A DNA stretch of 64,000 nt from Pseudomonas sp. efr-133-TYG-5 (GTDB lineage: Bacteria > Pseudomonadota > Gammaproteobacteria > Pseudomonadales > Pseudomonadaceae): assembly GCF_030209175.1 (NCBI RefSeq), contig NZ_JARVSM010000010.1, forward strand, positions 248,001-312,000, written 5' to 3'. The translations under genes were made by a program, and so were the position numbers. Shown in pieces: positions 37,397 through 44,291 of this stretch; the first letter of the stretch is position 1; the number at the start of each line of letters is the position of its first letter. The notes under the pieces are model-generated. The model ran no database searches. It had not been told where the DNA came from and was given only the letters and a program-made list of their open reading frames with translations.

Positions 37397-38230
37397 ATGT
37401 ATTCACTTGAAGACCTGCTGCACCTGATGAGCCGCCTGCGCGACCCGCAGTACGGTTGCCCGTGGGACATCAAGCAAACCTACGCGACCATCGTCCCGCA
37501 CACCCTCGAAGAAGCCTACGAAGTGGCCGATGCCATCGAGCGCGGCGACTTCGATCACTTGCAGGGCGAGCTCGGCGATCTGCTGTTCCAGGTGGTGTAT
37601 TACAGCCAGCTGGCCCGGGAAGAAGGGCGCTTCGAATTCGCCGGGGTAATCGACAGCATCACGCGCAAGCTGATTCGCCGGCATCCGCACGTATTTCCCA
37701 CCGGGGACCTGTATGCACCGCTGGATGTGCCGCGCCTGAGCGAAGAACAGGTCAAGCAGCGCTGGGAGGAGATCAAGGCCGAAGAGCGCGCCGAGAAATC
37801 CGCCGCGCCCGAGCAACTGTCATTGCTCGATGATGTGCCCGCCGCGTTGCCGGCACTGTCGCGTTCGGCCAAGTTGCAGAAACGCGCGGGCCAGGTCGGT
37901 TTCGACTGGCCGGATGCCTTGCCGGTGCTCGACAAGGTTCGCGAAGAGCTTGATGAAGTGCTCGAAGCCATGTCCGAAAATGACCCCGAGGCCGTGGCCG
38001 ACGAAATCGGCGACCTGCTGTTTTCCGTGGTCAATCTGGCCCGGCACCTGAAGGTCGATCCGGAAACCGCGCTGCGTGGCGCCAATGGCAAGTTCGAGCG
38101 GCGCTTCCGTTTTATCGAACAGGCATTGCGCGACACCCACCGCCCCATGGAAGATTGCACCCTCGAAGAGTTGGACGCCCTCTGGGGCGAAGCCAAACGC
38201 CAGGAAAAGAATTTGCCCAGCTGCGGCTGA
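37397..38230 (+). CDS. mazG: Nucleoside triphosphate pyrophosphohydrolase MazG
   Basis: 277 residues. It hydrolyses NTPs and dNTPs to monophosphates. Two MazG domains are visible: N-terminal with CPWDIKQTYATIVPHTLEEAYE and GELGDLLFQVVYYS (about 20-75), and C-terminal with REELDEVLEA and DEIGDLLFSVVNLAR (about 182-214). In E. coli MazG counters MazEF by lowering ppGpp pools. Its place after relA is consistent, but no mazEF pair is seen here. Confidence 0.95.
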   Translation: MYSLEDLLHLMSRLRDPQYGCPWDIKQTYATIVPHTLEEAYEVADAIERGDFDHLQGELGDLLFQVVYYSQLAREEGRFEFAGVIDSITRKLIRRHPHVFPTGDLYAPLDVPRLSEEQVKQRWEEIKAEERAEKSAAPEQLSLLDDVPAALPALSRSAKLQKRAGQVGFDWPDALPVLDKVREELDEVLEAMSENDPEAVADEIGDLLFSVVNLARHLKVDPETALRGANGKFERRFRFIEQALRDTHRPMEDCTLEELDALWGEAKRQEKNLPSCG

Positions 38231-38257
38231 GCCGTTGCCCAAGTGAGTAAGCACCCC

Positions 38258-38800
38258 ATGAGCCTTTCCCTTCGCGACCAGTTGCTCAAAGCAGGCCTGG
38301 TCAATCAAAAGCAGGCCAAGCAGGTCAGCAAAGACAAACAGAAACAACAGCGTCTGGCCCACAAGGGCCAGATCGAACTGGATGACTCGCAGCAGCGTGC
38401 CGCCCAGGAAGCCATGGCCGAGAAGGTCAAGCGCGACCAGGAGCTCAACCGCCAGCAGCAGGAAAAGGTCGAGGCCAAGGCCCGCGCCGCGCAGGTCAAG
38501 CAGTTGATCGAGGTGACGCGCCTGCCGAAGCTGAACACCGAGGATTACTACAACTTCGTCGACGACAAGAAGGTCAAGCGCATCTGCGTCAACACGCTGA
38601 TGCGCAACAAGCTCAGCAACGGCGCGCTGGCCATCGTCCATCACGGTGGCGGTTACGAAGTGATTCCCCGCGAAGCAGCCCTGAAGATTCAGGAGCGCGA
38701 TCCACAGCGCATTGTGCAGATGAACGTGAAGACCGAAGAGGTCAGTGCCGAGGACGACCCGTACGCGGCCTACCAGATCCCTGACGATCTGATGTGGTAA
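38258..38800 (+). CDS. DUF2058 (YaiL-type) protein
   Basis: 180 residues. MSLSLRDQLLKAGLVNQKQAKQV is the typical N-terminus and the Lys/Gln-rich helix (about 20-85) is highly charged, followed by TRLPKLNTEDYYNFVDDKKV and the terminal DDPYAAYQIPDDLMW. An upstream GTG at 38243 is possible, but the ATG at 38258 matches the family start. Family members are nucleic-acid-associated by annotation only; no mechanism is established. Confidence 0.88.
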   Translation: MSLSLRDQLLKAGLVNQKQAKQVSKDKQKQQRLAHKGQIELDDSQQRAAQEAMAEKVKRDQELNRQQQEKVEAKARAAQVKQLIEVTRLPKLNTEDYYNFVDDKKVKRICVNTLMRNKLSNGALAIVHHGGGYEVIPREAALKIQERDPQRIVQMNVKTEEVSAEDDPYAAYQIPDDLMW

Positions 38801-38837
38801 GCGTTCGAGACGAGCATACCTGCGCCTGACGACGACT

Positions 38838-38877
38838 GAAACGACAAACCCCGCTCATGGCGGGGTTTGTCGTTTTC
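38838..38877. terminator. Bidirectional terminator
   Basis: A long stem GAAACGACAAACCCCGC / GCGGGGTTTGTCGTTTTC with A and T flanks lies between the DUF2058 gene and the opposing small gene at 38893, and can serve both. Confidence 0.93.
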
Positions 38878-38892
38878 AATGCTGTGGTTGCC

Positions 38893-39081
38893 TCAGGCGG
38901 ACTTCAGGTCCCGTTGCTGTTCCTGCAGTTCCAGCTCGGCCTTGTAGTTGTGGGCATCGATCTCGTTGTGGAACATGCCGACCAGCAAGTCTTGTTGATG
39001 CACATCCCAGATCCGTACGCCGGCGGCTACGCCTTCATGGGACATGTGTGAATCGTCGCGTTCAGTTACTTTTACAGTCAT
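38893..39081 (-). CDS. Small conserved hypothetical protein
   Basis: 62 residues, GC-ending codons as in neighbours. GGAG lies about ten bases upstream of the ATG. The sequence includes GVRIWDVHQQDLLVGMFHNEIDAHNYKAEL, with several acidic residues and three His; I do not recognise the family. A TTAGCTTGCTAA palindrome 65 bases upstream may be an operator. Confidence 0.72.
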   Translation of the reverse strand: MTVKVTERDDSHMSHEGVAAGVRIWDVHQQDLLVGMFHNEIDAHNYKAELELQEQQRDLKSA

Positions 39082-39145
39082 CTGCTAGCTCCAAATCTCA
39101 GGTTATCTGCAGCAAGGCGTGTGCAGGACTCTGTTATATGATTTG

Positions 39146-39157
39146 TTAGCTTGCTAA
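39146..39157. promoter_or_regulatory. Palindrome TTAGCTTGCTAA
   Basis: A 12-base palindrome with a two-base centre in AT-richer DNA, 65 bases upstream of the 62-residue gene. TTAGC-N2-GCTAA resembles MarR-type operators in shape. No regulator gene is nearby. Confidence 0.35.
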
Positions 39158-39289
39158 GTAAACGCTCGATTTGCGCAAGGTGTTGTTGCGTTTTCTGCAA
39201 CAGTGCTGCAGCCCGCGTAATCCGCGACATTCGGTCGCAGGGCGGTAAGTTGCATGACAGAAGTTTCATTTTCAGGTGCGCTGAAATCC

Positions 39290-39383
39290 CCTGTGGGAGC
39301 TGGCTTGCCGGCGATTGCGGGGTGTCAGCCGGCGGGGATGTTTGTGATGCCGACGTCATCGCTGGCAAGCCAGCTCCCACAGG
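39290..39383. repeat. REP doublet (GCTGGCTTGCCAGCG type)
   Basis: Arms CCTGTGGGAGCTGGCTTGCC and GGCAAGCCAGCTCCCACAGG are inverted, flanking about 50 bases with a second inverted pair GTCAGCCGGCG/TGCCGACGTC. Confidence 0.9.
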
Positions 39384-39402
39384 GATAAGTGCTTTTTCCT
39401 GG

Positions 39403-39438
39403 CGAAAAAAAACGCCCCGAACCAGTCGGGGCGTTTTC
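39403..39438 (-). terminator. Terminator of fabAB
   Basis: AAAAAAAACGCCCCGA-CCAG-TCGGGGCGTTTTC hairpin just beyond the fabB stop on the minus strand, with flanking A/T tracts. Confidence 0.93.
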
Positions 39439-39461
39439 ATGTGCGGCTCAGCGGGAGGGGA

Positions 39462-40682
39462 TTACTTGCCTTCCCAACGCTTCAGCACGAGGGTGGCGTT
39501 GGTGCCACCGAAACCGAAGCTGTTGCTCATCACGGTGTTGATGGTGGCGTTCTCGCGCGTCTTGGTCAGTACCGGCAGATCGGCCACTTCCGGATCCAGC
39601 TCATCGATGTTGGCGGAGCCGGCAATGAAGTTGCCTTCCATCATCAGCATGCAGTAGATCGCTTCGTGAACGCCGGCGGCGCCCAGGGAGTGACCGGACA
39701 GGCTCTTGGTCGAGCTGATCGCGGGTGCCTTGTCGCCGAACACTTCACGCACACCTTTCATTTCCGCGACGTCGCCGACCGGTGTCGAGGTGCCGTGGGT
39801 GTTCAGGTAGTCGATCGGGGTGTCGACGGTGGACATCGCCATCTGCATGCAGCGGATCGCGCCTTCGCCACTTGGAGCAACCATGTCGTAGCCGTCGGAG
39901 GTCGCGCCGTAGCCGACGATTTCCGCGTAGATCTTCGCGCCACGGGCCAGGGCGTGTTCCAGCTCCTCGACCACGACCATGCCGCCACCGCCAGCGATGA
40001 CGAAACCGTCACGGTCGGCGTCGTAGGCGCGGGAGGCTTGTTCCGGGGTGTCGTTGCGCTTGCTGGACAGGGCGCCCATGGCGTCGAACAGGAACGACTG
40101 GCTCCAGTGCTCTTCTTCACCGCCACCGGCGAAGACGATGTCCTGCTTGCCCATCTGGATCTGTTCCATGGCGGTACCGATGCAGTGAGCACTGGTGGCG
40201 CAGGCAGAAGCGATGGAGTAGTTCAGGCCCTTGATCTTGAACGGCGTGGCCAGGCAAGCCGAAACGGTGCTGCTCATGGTCCGCGTTACGCGGTACGGGC
40301 CGACGCGCTTGACGCCTTTCTCGCGCAGGATGTCCAGCGCTTCCATCTGGTTCAGGGTCGACGCGCCGCCCGAGCCGGCGATCAGGCCGGTACGCGGGTT
40401 GGAGACTTGCTCTTCGGTCAGGCCGGAGTCAGCGATGGCGTCTTTCATGGCCAGGTAGGCGTAAGCCGCAGCGTGGCCGACGAAACGATAGATCTTGCGA
40501 TCGATCAGTTCTTCAAGGTTGAGGTCGATGGAGCCGGAAACCTGGCTACGCAGACCCATTTCGGCATATTCCGGGTTGAACCGGATGCCAGGGCGGCTTG
40601 CACGCAGGTTAGCGGAGACGGTCTCTTTGTCATTGCCCAGGCACGAAACAATGCCCAGACCAGTGATAACGACGCGGCGCAT
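39462..40682 (-). CDS. fabB: 3-oxoacyl-ACP synthase I
   Basis: 406 residues. KAS I elongates fatty acyl-ACPs and is essential for unsaturated fatty acid synthesis. The catalytic triad is visible: Cys in SIASACATSAHC, His in NTHGTSTPVGD, His in SLSGHSLGAAG. The start MRRVVITGLGIVSC is standard. It follows fabA with an 11-base gap in the conserved fabAB operon. Confidence 0.97.
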   Translation of the reverse strand: MRRVVITGLGIVSCLGNDKETVSANLRASRPGIRFNPEYAEMGLRSQVSGSIDLNLEELIDRKIYRFVGHAAAYAYLAMKDAIADSGLTEEQVSNPRTGLIAGSGGASTLNQMEALDILREKGVKRVGPYRVTRTMSSTVSACLATPFKIKGLNYSIASACATSAHCIGTAMEQIQMGKQDIVFAGGGEEEHWSQSFLFDAMGALSSKRNDTPEQASRAYDADRDGFVIAGGGGMVVVEELEHALARGAKIYAEIVGYGATSDGYDMVAPSGEGAIRCMQMAMSTVDTPIDYLNTHGTSTPVGDVAEMKGVREVFGDKAPAISSTKSLSGHSLGAAGVHEAIYCMLMMEGNFIAGSANIDELDPEVADLPVLTKTRENATINTVMSNSFGFGGTNATLVLKRWEGK

Positions 40683-40693
40683 GCGGATAACCC

Positions 40694-41209
40694 TTAGAAG
40701 TTGTCAGTGGAGGTGAACACGCCGACCCGGAGGCCTTCGGCGGTGTAGATTTCGCGACCGTCGACAGTCACCGAACCATCGGCAATGGCCAGGTTCAGCT
40801 TGCCCTTGAGGACGCGCTTGATATGAATGTTGTAGGTGACTTTCTTGGCGGTCGGCAGGACCTGGCCGAAGAACTTCACTTCGCCCGAACCCAGCGCGCG
40901 GCCGCGGCCCGGCAGGCCTTGCCAGCCCAGGAAGAAGCCGACCAGTTGCCACATGGCGTCCAGACCCAGGCAGCCCGGCATGACCGGATCGCCTTCGAAG
41001 TGGCAGGCGAAGAACCACAGGTCAGGATTGATATCCAGCTCGGCGACCAATTCACCTTTGCCGTACTTGCCGCCTTCTTCGCTGATCAGGGTGATGCGAT
41101 CCACCATCAGCATGTTCGGGGCGGGCAGTTGCGCGTTACCTGGGCCGAACAGCTCACCGCGACTGCAGCGCAGCAGGTCTTCCCGAGTAAAGGCGTTTTG
41201 TTTGGTCAT
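40694..41209 (-). CDS. fabA: 3-hydroxydecanoyl-ACP dehydratase/isomerase
   Basis: 171 residues. FabA dehydrates 3-hydroxydecanoyl-ACP and isomerises the trans-2 product to cis-3, the branch to unsaturated fatty acids. The active His is in FACHFEGDPVMPGCLGLD, which also holds the Asp. GAGGAGC precedes the ATG. First in fabAB; a FabR/DesT-like palindrome lies upstream at 41341-41358. Confidence 0.97.
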   Translation of the reverse strand: MTKQNAFTREDLLRCSRGELFGPGNAQLPAPNMLMVDRITLISEEGGKYGKGELVAELDINPDLWFFACHFEGDPVMPGCLGLDAMWQLVGFFLGWQGLPGRGRALGSGEVKFFGQVLPTAKKVTYNIHIKRVLKGKLNLAIADGSVTVDGREIYTAEGLRVGVFTSTDNF

Positions 41210-41340
41210 GCGAGCTCCTCAATAATCCCATGCGGCAGGTGGGGCAAATCTTCCCGACCGTCCGAAGCGTTCATGCCTCGAACCGGCAGCCTACTCATAG
41301 ACTATTGCGTTGTGGTGAAAGTCACAGCACCAAGGACATG

Positions 41341-41358
41341 AATGTACACTTGTGCACT
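41341..41358. promoter_or_regulatory. FabR/DesT-like operator upstream of fabA
   Basis: AATGTACACTTGTGCACT is an imperfect palindrome about 130 bases upstream of fabA. As recalled, it matches the P. aeruginosa DesT site at 13 of 18 positions and shares GTACAC-N-TGT with the E. coli FabR site, both of which control fabA/fabB in response to unsaturated acyl chains. Confidence 0.6.
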
Positions 41359-41456
41359 GAAATTTTTATTCAAGCCCCTTTTGAGGCTCGTTCGGGTGCC
41401 TAAGACTGCCGCACTTTCGCTTTTCACGCCAGTCGCAGATGGTCGAAAAGCCGTCA

Positions 41457-43361
41457 CTACTGCACCCAGCGCTGCAGAATCTGCTGCAAGTCATTGCGTT
41501 TGAACGGCTTGGCCAGATAGTCGTTCATCCCGGCCGACAGGCAGTTCTCGCGGTCGCCCTGCAAGGCGTTGGCGGTCAGGGCAATGATCGGCACGTCGTC
41601 GCGCCCGGGCAGTCGACGGATCTGTCGGGTTGCCTCGTAGCCGTCGATGATCGGCAGGCGACAATCCATCAGAATCGCCTCGAACTGCTGCTCGCCGGCA
41701 TGGCGCACGGCCTGGGCGCCATCGGTGGCGACGCTGACGGTAAAGCCCAGGCTGCGCAGCATCGACTCGATCACGGTCTGATTGACCGGGTTGTCCTCGA
41801 CCAGCAGGACATTGCGCCCCTCGCCGTGACCATTGCCGCTGGCGGCGCGTGGCGCGGCCGGCGTCGGCAGTGCCTGCTTATATAAGGCCAGCGGGATTTC
41901 CAGGGTGAACACCGAGCCGCGTCCTTCCTCGCTTTGCGCGCGCAGCGTGCCGCCCATGCGCTCGGCGAGGGTGCGGGCAATCGGCAGACCCAGGCCGGTG
42001 CCGCCATAGCGCCGGGAGATCGAGCTGTCGGCCTGCTGGAAGGCGTTGAACATCAGCTCCAGGCTTTGCGCGGAAATGCCGATGCCGCTGTCGCGTACCG
42101 AACAGGTGAACCACAGCAGTTCGTGATCCAGCGCCTGCCACTGCGCCTCGATGCTGACGCGGCCCTGTTCGGTGAACTTCAGGGCGTTGCCGACCAGGTT
42201 GACCAGGATCTGCCGAATGCGCGTCGGATCGCCTTGCACCTGCAAGCCGCGCATGTCTTCGGGAATGCGCAACGCCAGCGTCAGCCCACGCTGTACCGCG
42301 CTGTGCTGGAACGACTGGGCGCAGGCGCCGATCAGGTCGGCGAGGTTGAAGGCAATGTGCTCCAGCTCCAGTTCCGAACGCTCGATGCGCGAGAAATCGA
42401 GGATGTCGTTGATCACCTTGAGCAGGTGTTCGGTGGATTCCGAGGCCAGCGCGGCGTACTCGATCTGCTCCTCGGTCATCTCCGTGGTTTCGAGCAACTG
42501 CAGCATGCCGAGGACGCCGTTCATCGGGGTGCGCAATTCGTGGCTCATCATCGCCAGGAAGTCCGACTTGGCGTTGTTGGCCTTTTCCGCCTCTTCGCGG
42601 GTCTGGATCAGTTGCGCCATCGCCTGGTGCTGTTCGCGGCTGGCCTGCTCCAGGGCCTGGGCCAGGTTGTTGATGTGTTGCGACAGGGCGCCGAGTTCGG
42701 TGTCATCGACGATCGGCAGGGGCGTCTTGTAGTCGCCGTCCTGGATCGCCTTGACTGCCAGGCCGATATCGCGGATCGGCTGCGACAGGCTGCCGGCCAG
42801 GCGCCGCGCCAGGACAAACGTGAAGAGCAGGGCGAACAGCGCGAGAATCGCGGCCTTGAGCAGGATCTCCTTCTGCCGCTGACTGAACGCATCGTTGGAC
42901 AGACCGACGATCACTCGCCCCAGATAATCCTCGCTGGCCGCGCCGTTGGGACTCTTGCCGTCCTGGAAGAAATCATTGTGCAGGGCGATGCGCTGCAGGC
43001 GTACTGGCGCCTGGAACACTTCGACCTGATGCGGACGCTTGTGCGCATCGGCCGGTTGTTCGATGTAGGCGAGGATCCGGTTGGCGCTGTCCTGCACTTC
43101 GAGAAACCGCACGTTGGGCGTCGACAGCGTCGCCTTGAGCAGGCTCTCCAGCACTTCGTTGTTGCCGGAAATCACTCCGTATTCGGTGGCGGGTGCCAGC
43201 TGGTTGGCGATCAGTTGACCGGTGTTGTTCAGCTCCTGGCGCAAATCCTGGATGCGCACGAAGGTGAAGAAGCTGATCAGCAGCAAGGTCAGCAACAGTG
43301 CCGGGCCCAGGCTGATCAACTGAGTGCGGGTATTGATGTCCCAACGGCGGCGAAAAATCAT
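41457..43361 (-). CDS. Hybrid sensor histidine kinase (likely PA1611 type)
   Basis: 634 residues. Helices at about 14-36 and 168-187 flank a ~130-residue periplasmic domain; HAMP follows, then HisKA with H274 in MMSHELRTPMNG, ATPase boxes DPTRIRQILVNLVGNALKF, SGIGIS and GTGLGLPI, and a receiver with D566 in AILMDCRLPIIDG. There is no Hpt domain, so the phosphate must leave through a separate Hpt protein. By its place beside fabA it corresponds to P. aeruginosa PA1611, reported to bind RetS and affect GacS signalling. The start overlaps the binding-protein stop by four bases. Confidence 0.93.
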   Translation of the reverse strand: MIFRRRWDINTRTQLISLGPALLLTLLLISFFTFVRIQDLRQELNNTGQLIANQLAPATEYGVISGNNEVLESLLKATLSTPNVRFLEVQDSANRILAYIEQPADAHKRPHQVEVFQAPVRLQRIALHNDFFQDGKSPNGAASEDYLGRVIVGLSNDAFSQRQKEILLKAAILALFALLFTFVLARRLAGSLSQPIRDIGLAVKAIQDGDYKTPLPIVDDTELGALSQHINNLAQALEQASREQHQAMAQLIQTREEAEKANNAKSDFLAMMSHELRTPMNGVLGMLQLLETTEMTEEQIEYAALASESTEHLLKVINDILDFSRIERSELELEHIAFNLADLIGACAQSFQHSAVQRGLTLALRIPEDMRGLQVQGDPTRIRQILVNLVGNALKFTEQGRVSIEAQWQALDHELLWFTCSVRDSGIGISAQSLELMFNAFQQADSSISRRYGGTGLGLPIARTLAERMGGTLRAQSEEGRGSVFTLEIPLALYKQALPTPAAPRAASGNGHGEGRNVLLVEDNPVNQTVIESMLRSLGFTVSVATDGAQAVRHAGEQQFEAILMDCRLPIIDGYEATRQIRRLPGRDDVPIIALTANALQGDRENCLSAGMNDYLAKPFKRNDLQQILQRWVQ

Positions 43362-44290
43362 CGGCGGCGCTCTCCTTCGGCCAATTCGGTGGCAACTGAC
43401 GCTTCATTGATCGGTTCGATACCTAAGGAACGAGCCACCTGCGCATTGCTTGAGACTTTAAAACGTCCGGGATAGAGCGAACGCGGCCAGGCTGCCGGCG
43501 GGCGGTCGAGCAGGTCGTCGAGAATGGCCAGCCAGTCGCTCTGGTCGCTGTAGGTGCTGGCCAGGCAGCCGGCGCGTACGAAGGCGACGTTCGGCCCGAC
43601 CAGCGCCAGTTGCCGCGCGTAGCTGCTGAGCAGCAGATTCTTCGCGGTTTTCGGGTTGTACAGATCGGGGTCGTCGAGACCGAGCAGCACGTCGCTGCTT
43701 TTCAGCACGGCTTGCAGCGGACGGCTGTCGTGAGTGTTGTCCCAGCGCTGATCGACGATTTCCATGTTCAGCGGGCCCGCTGCGTGATGCAGCTCCTTGA
43801 GCAGGAATTCGCTGTGCTGGTCGAACAGCACGCCGACCCGGCGCGCCTGCGGCAGAATCCGCCGGATCAGTTGCAGCTGCCGGCTCAACGGCGGATCGCT
43901 CCACAACAGGCTCAAATGCGTCGGCTGCGCCGTGCCGAAGCGTTGCTGCGCCTGCAGGCGACTGATGCGCAGCACCAGGGTGGCGGGGCCCTGGGATTCC
44001 TGCAAACGCCAGTCGAGGCTCGGCAGGTCCAACAGAATCAGACGCAGGCTCGCCGGCAGTTTGCCCGGTGCCGGCAGGCTGGCGAGCGGCTGGAAGCGCA
44101 CCCGATCGGTCGGGCGCAATTCGCTCAGGGCCTGGACGAAAGACTGCACGCCGGGGCTTTCCTCGGCACCGGTCAACAGGATGTCGGCAGCCTGCACCGC
44201 CACGCCGTGCAACCAGGCGGTCAGGAACAGGCACAGGCCGCACAGCCACTGGCCGAGCGTTGGCGTCTTCCGTGACAGGCCGTGGCGCAT
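43358..44290 (-). CDS. Periplasmic binding protein, PF04392-like
   Basis: 310 residues. A likely signal peptide (hydrophobic LCLFLTAWLHGVAVQA, cut near residue 34) is followed by a two-lobed binding fold: LLWSDPPLSRQLQLIRRILP, RRVGVLFDQHSE, SDVLLGLDDPDLYNPKTAKN and LALVGPNVAFVRAGCLAS resemble ABC substrate-binding proteins. No ABC permease or ATPase is near. It lies one base after the receptor gene and overlaps the kinase gene by four bases, suggesting it presents a ligand to that kinase, as LuxP or TorT do. The ligand is unknown. Confidence 0.82.
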   Translation of the reverse strand: MRHGLSRKTPTLGQWLCGLCLFLTAWLHGVAVQAADILLTGAEESPGVQSFVQALSELRPTDRVRFQPLASLPAPGKLPASLRLILLDLPSLDWRLQESQGPATLVLRISRLQAQQRFGTAQPTHLSLLWSDPPLSRQLQLIRRILPQARRVGVLFDQHSEFLLKELHHAAGPLNMEIVDQRWDNTHDSRPLQAVLKSSDVLLGLDDPDLYNPKTAKNLLLSSYARQLALVGPNVAFVRAGCLASTYSDQSDWLAILDDLLDRPPAAWPRSLYPGRFKVSSNAQVARSLGIEPINEASVATELAEGERRR

Positions 44291-44291
44291 G

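Larger units (their letters stand above)
39082..39461. other. Intergenic region between small gene and fabB
   Basis: 380 bases. Contains the TTAGCTTGCTAA palindrome (39146-39157), a REP doublet (39290-39383) and the fabB terminator (39403-39438). A 50-codon frame at 39078-39230 overlaps the small gene by ATGA, but has AT-ending codons and no ribosome site, so it is not called. Confidence 0.6.

Noticed and set aside
39078..39230. 50-codon frame (MSRITRAAALLQKTQQ...) overlapping the 62-residue gene by ATGA
   Set aside because: The overlap looks like coupling, but third positions are AT-rich unlike neighbours, no ribosome site is present, and the region holds a palindrome; more likely promoter DNA.
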